A DNA stretch of 64,000 bases from an uncultured Lachnospiraceae bacterium (GTDB lineage Bacteria; Bacillota; Clostridia; Lachnospirales; Lachnospiraceae). Positions within the stretch are counted from its first letter, which is position 1. Every line of letters starts with the position of its first letter. The position numbers were made by a program, and so were the translations under genes. Positions 55,694 to 63,948 of this stretch are shown in pieces. The notes under the pieces were generated by a model. It saw only the letters and a program-made list of their open reading frames with translations. It made no database searches and was not told where the DNA came from. The stretch spans positions 43,757 to 107,756 of the forward strand of contig CAMOWK010000008.1 of assembly GCA_946628415.1 (NCBI GenBank), given 5' to 3'.

Positions 55694-56317
55694 ATGTTAT
55701 ATGAGTACTTGATTAAAAACTATAAAGAAACTGAACCAATTTTTTTTAGTGATATTCCTCTTATGGATAAACCTAAGCCTGAGATTTCAAGAGAATTAAG
55801 GATTCTTTGTGAAGAAGGAAAGATATGTAAATACGATAAAGGCATTTATTATATTCCTAAGAAAACTGTTTTAAAGAATCCGATTGGACCGAGTGCAGAT
55901 GTGGTTGCAAGCTATAAATATATTTCCAGAAGAGGAAGAGTAGATGGATATTATGCCGGCAATTCTCTTGCTAACAGATTTGGTATATCAACACAGGTTC
56001 CGAGAAAACCGGAAATTGTTAGCAACTATATGGCTGCAAAGATAAAAGAGATAACTATTGGAAAGATGGTATATGTTGTGAGACGTCCTGTGGTTGAAGT
56101 AACAAAGGAAAACTATCTTGTATTACAACTGCTGGAAATGATAAAAATAGTAAATGACTATATGGACGGAACCTATGAAGAAGCTGGAGAGAAGATTAAG
56201 GATTATATAGTTGCAAATGATATTAAAAAATGTGATATTGATAAATATATCGGACTCTTCCCACTCGTAGTTTATAAAAACTATTATGAAATGAGGATAG
56301 AAAATGTATTTGCATAA
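55694..56317 (+). CDS. AbiEi-like antitoxin (DUF6088 type)
   Basis: A 207-residue antitoxin of an AbiE system. The N-terminal winged helix (about 1-60) should bind its promoter. The rest (SYKYISRRGRVDGYYAGNSL, VYVVRRPVVEVTKENY) is the antitoxin domain. ATG at 55694 follows GGAGGTGA. It overlaps the toxin gene by 14 bases. In AbiE the two proteins need not touch; the antitoxin counters the toxin by an indirect type IV mechanism. Confidence 0.85.
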   Translation: MLYEYLIKNYKETEPIFFSDIPLMDKPKPEISRELRILCEEGKICKYDKGIYYIPKKTVLKNPIGPSADVVASYKYISRRGRVDGYYAGNSLANRFGISTQVPRKPEIVSNYMAAKIKEITIGKMVYVVRRPVVEVTKENYLVLQLLEMIKIVNDYMDGTYEEAGEKIKDYIVANDIKKCDIDKYIGLFPLVVYKNYYEMRIENVFA

Positions 56318-57209
56318 AGAGGATTATTTCAAAGATATTGTTATGGATGTTTCTAACAGAAGTGGAATAACAGATGATATCATTGAAAAGGATTATTATA
56401 TAACGCTAATTCTGAGAGAACTGGCAAGAAGGAATGCTGAGATAGTTTTCAAAGGTGGAACTTCTTTGTCTAAGGCACATCATATTATAGATCGTTTTTC
56501 TGAAGATGTAGATATTACATTTACGGAGCATATTGGATCTGCCAGAAGAAAGAAGCTGAAATATGACATAATTGGGAAAATCAGTGAAGAGATTGGGCTT
56601 CCAATTCTGAATTGGAACAAAATTGAAAGTGATAAGGAATATAACCACTACGATTTTGGCTATGAGAGTATTTCAGAAATTCAAAATCCGATTCCTTCGA
56701 CGGTTATATTAGAGACTGCATTAATGTCTTATGCATTTCCTACTGAAGAGAAAGAGATTACCAGTATCATTTATGAATATTTATGGGAATCTGATAAAGA
56801 GATTCTGGAACAATATGATTTGTTACCATTCTCTATGAAAGTGCAATCAGTTGACAGGACGCTGATAGACAAGATGTTTGCGGTATGTGACTATTATATA
56901 CTTGACAAGGCTCGTAGAAACTCCAGGCACCTTTATGATATTTATAAGCTGTATCCTCATGTTACTGAAGATGATGGGTTTTATGATCTTGTTGAGGAAG
57001 TGCGGTTGCACAGATCGAAGATGGATAAAAAGGTTGCTCCAGCTGCAAGAGATGATGTAGATATCTTAGGGGTAGTTAGAAAGCTCTCTGATGAAGACTT
57101 CTATAAAGATGATTATGAAAACAGAACTAAAGGTCTTATCTCTGATAATCTATCATATGATGAAGTGATTGAATTTTATAGGCGGTTGATGGATAGAGTA
57201 TTCAAATAA
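56304..57209 (+). CDS. AbiEii-like nucleotidyltransferase toxin
   Basis: A 301-residue nucleotidyltransferase-fold toxin. The signature is FKGGTSLSKAHHIIDRFSED followed by VDI, giving the GGTSL and DxD-like metal sites, then KxDRTLIDK-type VDRTLIDKMFAVCDYY. AbiEii toxins transfer nucleotides to tRNA or related substrates and stop growth, giving abortive infection. It is complete and overlaps its antitoxin gene. Confidence 0.88.
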   Translation: MYLHKEDYFKDIVMDVSNRSGITDDIIEKDYYITLILRELARRNAEIVFKGGTSLSKAHHIIDRFSEDVDITFTEHIGSARRKKLKYDIIGKISEEIGLPILNWNKIESDKEYNHYDFGYESISEIQNPIPSTVILETALMSYAFPTEEKEITSIIYEYLWESDKEILEQYDLLPFSMKVQSVDRTLIDKMFAVCDYYILDKARRNSRHLYDIYKLYPHVTEDDGFYDLVEEVRLHRSKMDKKVAPAARDDVDILGVVRKLSDEDFYKDDYENRTKGLISDNLSYDEVIEFYRRLMDRVFK

Positions 57210-57225
57210 TAATTGTTATTAATAT

Positions 57226-57259
57226 AGACGATGGTTTTGGTATAGACCGTCGTCTTTTA
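57226..57259 (+). terminator. terminator of the abiE operon
   Basis: AGACGATGGT pairs with ACCGTCGTCT (one wobble) with a 10-base loop, then TTTT. Confidence 0.85.
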
Positions 57260-57353
57260 TTGTGCAAAAAAATAGAATGGTTAGAGTCTTGTCAATATTT
57301 TTTTGATGCATGTGAGTGCCTATTTTACTAGCTTTCCGGTCTGTCATGATTTT

Positions 57354-57506
57354 AAAGGTGACAATGGTTGTCACTTTTAGTGATACATTTATTATAAGAA
57401 CAGCTTTGTGTTAATGAATAATATACCATAAAACTTTTTTATACTTAGACGCATATAGTGAGACGGGTTTCTGATAGGATAATGCATAATAAAAATATGT
57501 TATGCA
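57354..57506. promoter_or_regulatory. inverted repeats in the non-coding gap before the excisionase-like gene
   Basis: The 57260-57654 gap has no convincing gene. It contains AAAGGTGACAA/TTGTCACTTTT (57354-57378, one mismatch) and TGCATAA/TTATGCA (57483-57506). They may bind regulators of the excision module that follows. Confidence 0.4.
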
Positions 57507-57654
57507 CTTAGTTATTTGATTTGTCTTCCCAAAATCTTATGATAATAATTGATTTGTTCGGAGGATTCGGACACTTGAATGTTATTATAACGTAAAATAA
57601 AACATTAAGATTTATTATTAATTATATACATTTGTTTGAAAGGGGGTGAATCCG

Positions 57655-57855
57655 GTGAAAGAGTCAGAAAAGAAAAAATCTCATTTTGTGAGATACAAGG
57701 AGGGCGCGGAGTTGTATTGCATGTCACAGTCGAAGTTTGAGAGACTTGCTAAGGATGCAAATGCTATTTATAAGATTAATAAGCTTGTTCTTGTTAATAC
57801 AGATGTTTTGGATGAGTATCTGGAATCATTTCGTATTATTACAAATCTCGGATAG
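57655..57855 (+). CDS. excisionase-like protein (DUF6462)
   Basis: A 66-residue DNA-binding protein with a winged-helix/excisionase-like pattern (FVRYKEGAELYCMSQSKFER, INKLVLVNTDVLDEYLESF). DUF6462 proteins are regularly encoded next to tyrosine integrases in Lachnospiraceae elements and are thought to direct excision. The GTG at 57655 is chosen because AGGGGGTGA lies just upstream; the GTG at 57646 is part of that site. Confidence 0.8.
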   Translation: MKESEKKKSHFVRYKEGAELYCMSQSKFERLAKDANAIYKINKLVLVNTDVLDEYLESFRIITNLG

Positions 57856-57893
57856 AAGTATGTGTGGGAGCAGGTGATACAGAAGCAAAAAAC

Positions 57894-57934
57894 TTGTATT
57901 ATTGTTCAACACAAAGTATAATACACTATAGTGT
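57894..57934 (+). promoter_or_regulatory. promoter with palindromic operator before the RHH-integrase genes
   Basis: TTGTAT (57894-57899), 17 bases, TATAAT (57917-57922), with the perfect palindrome ACACTATAGTGT (57923-57934) directly after it. A wider CAACAC/GTGTTG repeat encloses both. The ribbon-helix-helix protein encoded next is the obvious candidate repressor. Confidence 0.65.
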
Positions 57935-57953
57935 TGATTGAGGAGGCGCAGCT

Positions 57954-58136
57954 ATGGCAAAAACAGGAAGACCTAAAATAGATAATCCGCGGAAAATTGC
58001 TATTGGTGTCAGGCTTACTGAGGATGAGTATAAAAAACTCAAGTCTGATGTCGCTTCTCATGACATGACAATAAGTGAGGCTGTTCTGAAGGGGTTGGAG
58101 TTATTAAAGGAATCTTGGAGTGAACAAAAGAGCTAA
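57954..58136 (+). CDS. small ribbon-helix-helix regulator
   Basis: A 60-residue protein with a basic strand (RKIAIGVRLTEDEYKKLK) and two helices, the layout of a CopG/Arc-type repressor. GAGGAGG precedes the ATG. It lies between the excisionase-like gene and the integrase and may repress integration/excision genes through the palindrome at 57923. Confidence 0.75.
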   Translation: MAKTGRPKIDNPRKIAIGVRLTEDEYKKLKSDVASHDMTISEAVLKGLELLKESWSEQKS

Positions 58137-58178
58137 TGTATTTACCGCTTTCCTTCTTGAAGAGAAGGAGGAACCTAT

Positions 58179-59426
58179 ATGGCAGGAAGGAAAAAGGTTA
58201 GAAAAGACAGTCGTGGACGTCAGTTTCGAGTTGGAGAAAGTTTTTATAAAAATAAAGGTTTATATGTGTATCGATATACAGATGAATTAGGAAATAGACA
58301 TGCAATATATGAGCGTGATTTAATCACATTAAGAAAGCGCGAGGATGATATTGCGAGCGATAGGCGAGATGGTCTAAATATGTATGTGAGAGGCACGGCT
58401 ACAATTAATGATTGTTTTGATAGATATATTAGGACAAAATCAGAGCTGAAACCTAATACATTAAGTGGTTATCTATATACATATAATCATTTTGTAAGGG
58501 ATACATTTGGAAAGAGGAAAATCGCTGAGACCAAGTATTCAGATGTTGTATTATTCTATAAAGATCTTCTGGATAAACGGGGATTCAGTATCAATACAGT
58601 AGATAGTGTTCATACACTTCTTCATCCAGTGTTTCAAATGGCAGTACGTGATGAAATAATACGTAGCAATCCATCTGACAGAGTTATGGCTGATCTGAAG
58701 AAAAAACTTGGAAGACATATCGGTGTAAGGAGAGCACTTACTATTGAGCAACAGAGAGCATTTCTTGATTTCATAAAGGATGATGATTATGCAAGGTGGA
58801 GAAATCTCTTCGTGGTTATGTTTGGTACCGGCATGAGAGTTGGAGAATTAATTGGTCTCAGATGGGAAGACATAGATTTAGATGAAGAGTCCATTGAAGT
58901 GAATCATAATGTGACATATTATCCTAGAGTTGAAGGATCACATAAATGCGAGTTTGATGTATCTCTCCCGAAGACTCCCGCAGGTATAAGAACTATTCCT
59001 ATGCTGCCACAGGTTCGAGAGGCGTTTATAAGAGAAAAGGAACAGCAGGAACTTTTGGGGATATCATGCGAGTCAGAAGTAAAAGGAATGAAGGGCTTTA
59101 TATTCTGCAACAGATTTGGAAAGCTTCATAATCCAGCAACCATTAATCGAGAGATTAAGAGACTTGTAACAAACCATAATGCTATGGAAGAAGTTAAGGC
59201 TGCAAGAGAGCATAGAGAACCGATTATGATTCCGGCATTTAGTAACCATATAGCTAGACATACGTTTTGTGCTAGACTCTGCGAACAGGATGTAAATGTC
59301 AAAGTTATTCAGTCGGTAATGGGACATAAAGATATACAGACTACGCTGGATATATACGCTGAGGTTACGAATGGAAAGAAGCAGAAAGTATTTAGACAAT
59401 TAGCAAATGATTTAGTAATATTCTAG
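58179..59426 (+). CDS. int: tyrosine recombinase integrase
   Basis: A 415-residue integrase that would insert and excise the element at the lysS end. The N-terminal arm-binding domain is of the AP2-like type (RGRQFRVGESFYKNKGLYVY), the SAM-like core-binding domain covers about 72-175, and the catalytic domain has R220 (GMRVGEL), K265, H357 and R360 (NHIARHT), H383 (MGHKD) and Y393 (LDIYAEV). It is complete and so probably active. It lies 178 bases from attR. Confidence 0.95.
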   Translation: MAGRKKVRKDSRGRQFRVGESFYKNKGLYVYRYTDELGNRHAIYERDLITLRKREDDIASDRRDGLNMYVRGTATINDCFDRYIRTKSELKPNTLSGYLYTYNHFVRDTFGKRKIAETKYSDVVLFYKDLLDKRGFSINTVDSVHTLLHPVFQMAVRDEIIRSNPSDRVMADLKKKLGRHIGVRRALTIEQQRAFLDFIKDDDYARWRNLFVVMFGTGMRVGELIGLRWEDIDLDEESIEVNHNVTYYPRVEGSHKCEFDVSLPKTPAGIRTIPMLPQVREAFIREKEQQELLGISCESEVKGMKGFIFCNRFGKLHNPATINREIKRLVTNHNAMEEVKAAREHREPIMIPAFSNHIARHTFCARLCEQDVNVKVIQSVMGHKDIQTTLDIYAEVTNGKKQKVFRQLANDLVIF

Positions 59427-59450
59427 GAAAGTGGTAATGCTTTCCTATGA

Positions 59451-59488
59451 GTATGCCAAAATATATACGGTATGCCAGTAGTATGCCA
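59451..59488. repeat. GTATGCCA direct repeats, probable integrase arm sites
   Basis: Three copies of GTATGCCA begin at 59451, 59470 and 59481, between int and attR. Spaced same-orientation repeats near an att site are typical arm-type binding sites of Tn916-like integrases. Further on, ATGGTAC occurs twice (59511-59530). Confidence 0.65.
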
Positions 59489-59604
59489 ATCGCGCGGATT
59501 AAAAAAATGAATGGTACATAATGGTACTTTATCATAAAAAATCCGTGATGATAAAAAATATAATGGTAATTGATAATGAGCTTATATGGTCTTAGGTTAG
59601 GAAA

Positions 59605-59636
59605 ATTCCCGACACTTAAAAGCATTAACTAAAAAA
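59605..59636. other. attR: right attachment site, duplicated lysS 3' end
   Basis: A 32-base copy of the lysS end (from ATTCCCGACACT to the stop codon and A-run), 30 of 32 identical to 40383-40414. No lysS coding sequence precedes it, so it is a recombination product and not a gene. Confidence 0.88.
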
Positions 59637-59657
59637 CCACGTAAATACGTGGGTTTT
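59635..59657 (+). terminator. probable original lysS terminator, displaced by the element
   Basis: CCACGTA pairs with TACGTGG, followed by GTTTTC, directly after the duplicated lysS end. It would end lysS transcription if the element were excised. Confidence 0.75.
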
Positions 59658-59677
59658 CAGGGGCGTGATGGTAAAAA

Positions 59678-59700
59678 GTCACACACAAGTCACACAAAAT
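59678..59700. repeat. AGTCACAC direct repeats
   Basis: AGTCACAC occurs twice (near 59679 and 59690) about 45 bases beyond attR. The layout resembles the CACCACAA repeats just inside attL at 40445-40478, so it could be the left arm of another lysS-directed element. Confidence 0.45.
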
Positions 59701-59763
59701 GAGGTGTAATTATTTATAATAATTCGTGATTTTTTGAGTTTATAACTAAAAATTAGTCAAATC

Positions 59764-59806
59764 AGGACACTTTTTAAGGGTATTTTTAAGAAAGTGTCCT
59801 TTTTTT
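59764..59806 (+). terminator. terminator in the gap after attR
   Basis: AGGACACTTT pairs with AAAGTGTCCT, then TTTTTT. The loop of 17 bases is T/A/G-rich. The gene it served is not visible, which fits rearranged DNA. Confidence 0.8.
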
Positions 59807-59880
59807 GTGTGACTTTTGAAGAGAAAATGGGGGTGATGCTCAGGCGATTATAGGTAAAAACAAATAGAACGGAGGGAAAA

Positions 59881-60006
59881 ATGCTAAAGATAAGACTCCA
59901 AGGTACAACAAAAGATATCAGATGGTTCATGAAGATCCTATCCAGAGATAAGAGGTTTGTGGTTAATAACCCATCAGAACCTATAAAAATCAAATCGAGC
60001 TTGTGA
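59881..60006 (+). CDS. small DUF3970-like protein, 41 residues
   Basis: A short gene with a strong ACGGAGGG site. The product MLKIRLQGTTKDIRWFMKIL... (41 residues) resembles small DUF3970-type proteins of Firmicutes and their mobile elements, with a KIRLQGT strand and a helix. Function unknown. Confidence 0.6.
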   Translation: MLKIRLQGTTKDIRWFMKILSRDKRFVVNNPSEPIKIKSSL

Positions 60007-60025
60007 GCTTGCGGGGATATCTGTA

Positions 60026-60139
60026 ATGCCGATGTATATACGTAATCTGTCTGACGATGAAGCGACGATTCTTATAATGGTAGCATCAGTAGCAGGGATA
60101 GTTCTAGTTACTTTAAAAAAAAGAATGAATAGATATTAA
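60026..60139 (+). CDS. 37-residue single-helix membrane peptide
   Basis: MPMYIRNLSDDEATILIMVA... has a hydrophobic helix at about 14-30 and a basic end (KKRMNRY). The ribosome-binding site (GCGGGGAT) is weak and the gene is short, so it is tentative. It sits between the DUF3970-like gene and the YbjQ-type gene. Confidence 0.4.
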   Translation: MPMYIRNLSDDEATILIMVASVAGIVLVTLKKRMNRY

Positions 60140-60246
60140 ACCTAATAAAATAGTTACAATGATTTTGTTTGTTTTGCCTTAACCATAATGTTATTATTCT
60201 ATATATACTTATTTAGTTAACGTGATAATTAAGAAAGGAAAAGGGT

Positions 60247-60753
60247 ATGGAAAGAATAAAATGTCCAAATTGTGGTAATGAAATGAATGATTATGAAGTG
60301 CAATCACTATGGTGCAGTAATTGTGGGAAAAAGTATAAAACCCTGAGTGAATTAGATAATACATCTATAATCATTAATAAGAATAATGAACTTATGAAAA
60401 AAGCAGAAGGAATGATTATTTCAACCACTCCGTTTCTAGATGGTTATAGAATAACAAGGTATATTAACATAGTGTCTGAAGATGTGATTTTTAAGGCATC
60501 TTTAAGTGATAAACTATCAAATTCTTTTGATAATATGGTGGATAACTTTTCTTTTTCTGAGAAGGAATTAACAGGTAATTCAAACATCCTTTCAAAGGCA
60601 AAATACTACGTAATTAAGAAGATTAGATATAAGGCTGCTGAATTAGGGGCTAATGCCATTGTTGGCGTGGATATCCAGAGTACTACTAGTAGTACATCAT
60701 ATGCGCAAGTGTCAATAAATGGCACTGCTGTAGTGATAGAAAGGGTTGAGTGA
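60247..60753 (+). CDS. zinc-ribbon plus YbjQ (UPF0145)-type protein
   Basis: A 168-residue protein with an N-terminal zinc ribbon (CPNCGNEMN...CSNCGKKYK, about 5-30) joined to a YbjQ-like domain (about 55-166). The latter shows IISTTPFLDGYRITRYINIV, AAELGANAIVGVDIQ and a closing beta-strand. YbjQ-like domains form pentamers of unknown role. AAGGAAAAGG precedes the ATG. It lies 25 bases before the metallophosphoesterase gene, probably in one operon. Confidence 0.75.
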   Translation: MERIKCPNCGNEMNDYEVQSLWCSNCGKKYKTLSELDNTSIIINKNNELMKKAEGMIISTTPFLDGYRITRYINIVSEDVIFKASLSDKLSNSFDNMVDNFSFSEKELTGNSNILSKAKYYVIKKIRYKAAELGANAIVGVDIQSTTSSTSYAQVSINGTAVVIERVE

Positions 60754-60778
60754 TTAATGATTTGCACTTTTATAGTGT

Positions 60779-63583
60779 ATGTATATTCCAAGAAATAATA
60801 TATTTCTAAAAGATTTTAGGGGTGTGTGGATAATTCATATGGGTACTGAAAATACTTCTATTTCACTAATAGGTACTTCTGTTGGTAAAGAAATAAAGAG
60901 AATAATTAAAGAACTTAAAAGTGGTAAAATCGATCCATTTTCTATTCCGGATGAGTATTGTTCGGATAATCTTATAATTAAGGCGGAAAGAGATTATGGG
61001 GTTAGGGAGATTAAAAAAAGAGGCTATGATGTCATAGATGATATTTTTTTTGTATGCGAAATATTATTCAATGATAAGTACCAGAAAAAGGTTTTTACTC
61101 GCTTTAAGGATTTTGATGATTATTATGAATATCTGGATGGAGATATATATACAGATGCCTGTTATTATCAATGTGCTTCTTTTGGGACAAAGGATGATGT
61201 CATAGATAAGGAAAAACTATATGGAAGAAAGTCTTTTGTGACAACAACTATAAATGATTTTGGATTTAATACTGAAAACAAACTGGATGGTGGGGAGTAT
61301 TATCCAAGAGTCGGTTTTACATCCGATAAACAAAGGCTTTTGAATCATAATAATCCAGATGAGTTAGTTTATAATGTGAAAAAAATGTATACCCAAACAG
61401 GATTTGAAGTAATACAAGAGTGGTGTACTAAGGATGGATATTACATTAAGTCCAACCATTTTGAATTCATGTGGTTCTTTGATTTTTTAGCTTTCTTGAA
61501 ATCAGATTTATCTAATGCGGATTTGCTTCTATGTGATGGGTTTAGTAATCTTTATGACGTGAGTAGTATAAATTTAGACGGCGTTGATTTAACCAGCAGG
61601 GTATGCAATAAACTTGGATTATCATTCAGTCCTTCAAGTATTACAATTAAAAAATGTATAACAGCAGAACTTCCTTTAGAAAATGAAAAAAATACCGAAG
61701 TTGTGCTTAACGAAAAAAGAGAAGTAGATACTATTGATGAAAGCAATCAATTGGCACTGATGAATTATTCTGAATATGATGATAAAGTTTATTATATCTC
61801 TGATATTCATGTAATACATAAGCTTATTGATCAGGAAATTAATACTGACGCTGATGTGGTTTATATTATCAGGAAATTGATCAATATTATGTTAGAAGAG
61901 TATTTGAGCGGAAGATTCTTACTTATAGGAGGGGATGTTTCATCAGATTTTGAAGTCTTTAAACTGTTTATAAAGTGCTTAAGAGAGGAACTTAATAGAC
62001 GAAATAGTAGGCCTATAGTCGTTTTTACTTTAGGCAATCATGAACTCTGGGGCTTTTCTGGGACATCTATCAAATCTATAGTTTTAAAATATAGAGAAGT
62101 TATTAATAAGTATAATATGTATCTTCTTCATAATAGTATCATTTATGAAGATTCAGATAGAACTATAAGAGAGATTACTGAAGAAGAAATTATGCGGATT
62201 GATAAAGATGTATTTAGAGAAAGAGTACGTAAAGCGAATATAATCCTATTTGGTGGACTGGCTTTTTCAGGATGCAACAGTGAGTTTAACGCAGATCGAA
62301 ATATATATCTAAGTACAATAGATAGAAGTACGGAAATATCAGAAAGTAAGAAAACTGAGACTTTGTATAACAAAGTTTTGGATAATATACCTGACAGAAA
62401 AGTAATAATTCTAACGCATATGCCATTAAAAGATTGGCATTCTAATCCGCGGTATCATTCAGGGTATATTTATGTGAGTGGACATACACATAAGAATGAA
62501 TTTCATGATGATGGTGAAATCAGAATATATTCAGATAACCAGGTTGGATATAAGAATAATAGTTTTCATCCCAAATTTTTCTATATTGATTGTAGGCATG
62601 ACTATTTTTCTGATTACAAAGATGGCATATATACGATTACTAAAGAAGAGTATAAAGAATTCTATTATTGCAAGCGTATAAGTATATCATTCAATAGATT
62701 TATCAGAAAAATATACATGCTAAAGAAGGATGGAGTCTATTTATTTATAGCTGATGCATCTACTGGCGGACTTAAGATGTTTAATGGTGGGGCTCAACGT
62801 CTTTTAAAACATAATGATATCAATTACTATTATGAGAATATGGGTGCTCAGATTGCTAGACTTAAAACTCCTATAGATAAATATACAGAGTTTCAAAAAA
62901 ATATATCTAGAGCTATAAAGAGAATTGGGGGAACAGGTAAAATTCATGGATGTATAATAGATGTTGATTTTTTCAATCATGTCTATGTTAATCCGTTAGA
63001 CATGAAGATTACTTCATATTATGCAACAGATATGAGTAATAAATGGGTTTTTGGCTCCGTTGTTGAAATGTTGGAAAAGGAGTGTCCAAAGCTATATGCA
63101 AATTATAATAGGTTGATAAATGATAAATCATTAAAACCACTTGCAGTAAAAAACTTTGATACTAAAGCGAAAATCCCCATGTATTATTCGAATACAGATA
63201 TATATATTGCGTCAAGAGAAATGAATAAGCTACAAAGATTAAACACAGATATATTGACTGTATGGTATGAAGATGATAGGGATGAGTCATCACTACTGAA
63301 TGAGAAAAGCGTAGTTAAAGTGAGTAAAAAAACGCAAAAGAAAAAGTATAAAACTATTGAAGAGATAGATAAAGAGAAAAAAGAGAAAAAGGAGAAAAAG
63401 GAGAAAAAGGAGAAAAAGGAGAAAAAGGAGAAAATCAGATTCATGACGACTACAAAGAAGAGCTCTACATTGCTCAGAAAAGAGGAAAACGATAATAAAC
63501 ATCCGTATAGGATGAGAACGTCACCAACTTCAGCAAAGGAGATAAATTCTGTCTTGTCACGTCTTTTACAAGATGAAAAGTGA
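60779..63583 (+). CDS. large metallophosphoesterase protein of unknown role
   Basis: Up to 934 residues. A calcineurin-like phosphoesterase domain lies centrally: DIH (D342, H344), GGDVSSD (D386), GNHE (N420, H421), ILTHMPL (H547) and GHTH (H569, H571), a full two-metal active site. The N-terminal 330 residues and C-terminal 300 residues match nothing I recognise. Near the C-terminus is a run of EKK units encoded by a 9-bp repeat, then a basic tail. The start is uncertain: ATG at 60779 or 60839, neither with a clear ribosome-binding site. Substrate could be a nucleotide, nucleic acid or phosphoprotein. Its AT-rich, mobile surroundings hint at a defence or element-maintenance role (inference). 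Confidence 0.75.
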   Translation: MYIPRNNIFLKDFRGVWIIHMGTENTSISLIGTSVGKEIKRIIKELKSGKIDPFSIPDEYCSDNLIIKAERDYGVREIKKRGYDVIDDIFFVCEILFNDKYQKKVFTRFKDFDDYYEYLDGDIYTDACYYQCASFGTKDDVIDKEKLYGRKSFVTTTINDFGFNTENKLDGGEYYPRVGFTSDKQRLLNHNNPDELVYNVKKMYTQTGFEVIQEWCTKDGYYIKSNHFEFMWFFDFLAFLKSDLSNADLLLCDGFSNLYDVSSINLDGVDLTSRVCNKLGLSFSPSSITIKKCITAELPLENEKNTEVVLNEKREVDTIDESNQLALMNYSEYDDKVYYISDIHVIHKLIDQEINTDADVVYIIRKLINIMLEEYLSGRFLLIGGDVSSDFEVFKLFIKCLREELNRRNSRPIVVFTLGNHELWGFSGTSIKSIVLKYREVINKYNMYLLHNSIIYEDSDRTIREITEEEIMRIDKDVFRERVRKANIILFGGLAFSGCNSEFNADRNIYLSTIDRSTEISESKKTETLYNKVLDNIPDRKVIILTHMPLKDWHSNPRYHSGYIYVSGHTHKNEFHDDGEIRIYSDNQVGYKNNSFHPKFFYIDCRHDYFSDYKDGIYTITKEEYKEFYYCKRISISFNRFIRKIYMLKKDGVYLFIADASTGGLKMFNGGAQRLLKHNDINYYYENMGAQIARLKTPIDKYTEFQKNISRAIKRIGGTGKIHGCIIDVDFFNHVYVNPLDMKITSYYATDMSNKWVFGSVVEMLEKECPKLYANYNRLINDKSLKPLAVKNFDTKAKIPMYYSNTDIYIASREMNKLQRLNTDILTVWYEDDRDESSLLNEKSVVKVSKKTQKKKYKTIEEIDKEKKEKKEKKEKKEKKEKKEKIRFMTTTKKSSTLLRKEENDNKHPYRMRTSPTSAKEINSVLSRLLQDEK
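63374..63433 (+). repeat. GAGAAAAAG 9-bp tandem repeat inside the metallophosphoesterase gene
   Basis: Six full units of GAGAAA(A/A)AG begin every 9 bases from 63374, encoding Glu-Lys-Lys. As the unit is a multiple of three, changes in copy number would alter the length of the charged linker without shifting the frame. Confidence 0.85.
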
Positions 63584-63637
63584 AAGGAATACTTTTAGCT
63601 TCTGAAGTATATACTAGAAAAAATACTATATTATTGA

Positions 63638-63676
63638 AAGCAGGAACGAAGATTAGAAAATGTTCCTGCTTTTTTA
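63638..63676 (+). terminator. terminator of the metallophosphoesterase gene
   Basis: AAGCAGGAAC pairs with GTTCCTGCTT and is followed by TTTTT. Confidence 0.9.
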
Positions 63677-63677
63677 A

Positions 63678-63878
63678 GTGAAATCAGAAGGAGGGATTAT
63701 TCTGATAAAAGAGAAGAGTGCAATTAGCGCATTAGATGTAAAGGATTTAGATGAATTAATGGATATTATAGATAAAAACATGGAGAAAGGACCGATACAC
63801 ATTAGTTTAACAGAGAAAGGAGAGAAAGGTAATGCAGAAAACAAGATTTCCGCAGATGGATATACGTCTTTCAAGTAG
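63678..63878 (+). CDS. small acidic hypothetical protein
   Basis: Up to 66 residues; contains SALDVKDLDELMDIIDKNME and SLTEKGEKGNAENK. The frame opens at a GTG (63678), but the good site AGAAGGAGGG lies inside it and points to a start near 63699-63702 (ATT or CTG), both non-standard. Family unknown. It overlaps the next small gene. Confidence 0.45.
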   Translation: MKSEGGIILIKEKSAISALDVKDLDELMDIIDKNMEKGPIHISLTEKGEKGNAENKISADGYTSFK

Positions 63879-63948
63879 TAAGCTGAATGACAAGTGGAAT
63901 AACCGTTTTCTGAACACGCCAAAAGAAGCATCAGAATTTGCAAAGTGA
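63832..63948 (+). CDS. small hypothetical protein, 38 residues
   Basis: Begins within the preceding frame, with AAAGGAGAGAAAGG before the ATG. Product starts MQKTRFPQMDIRLSSSKLND and ends EASEFAK. No family recognised. It is followed by AT-rich sequence to the end of the window, where a further gene may begin. Confidence 0.4.
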   Translation: MQKTRFPQMDIRLSSSKLNDKWNNRFLNTPKEASEFAK

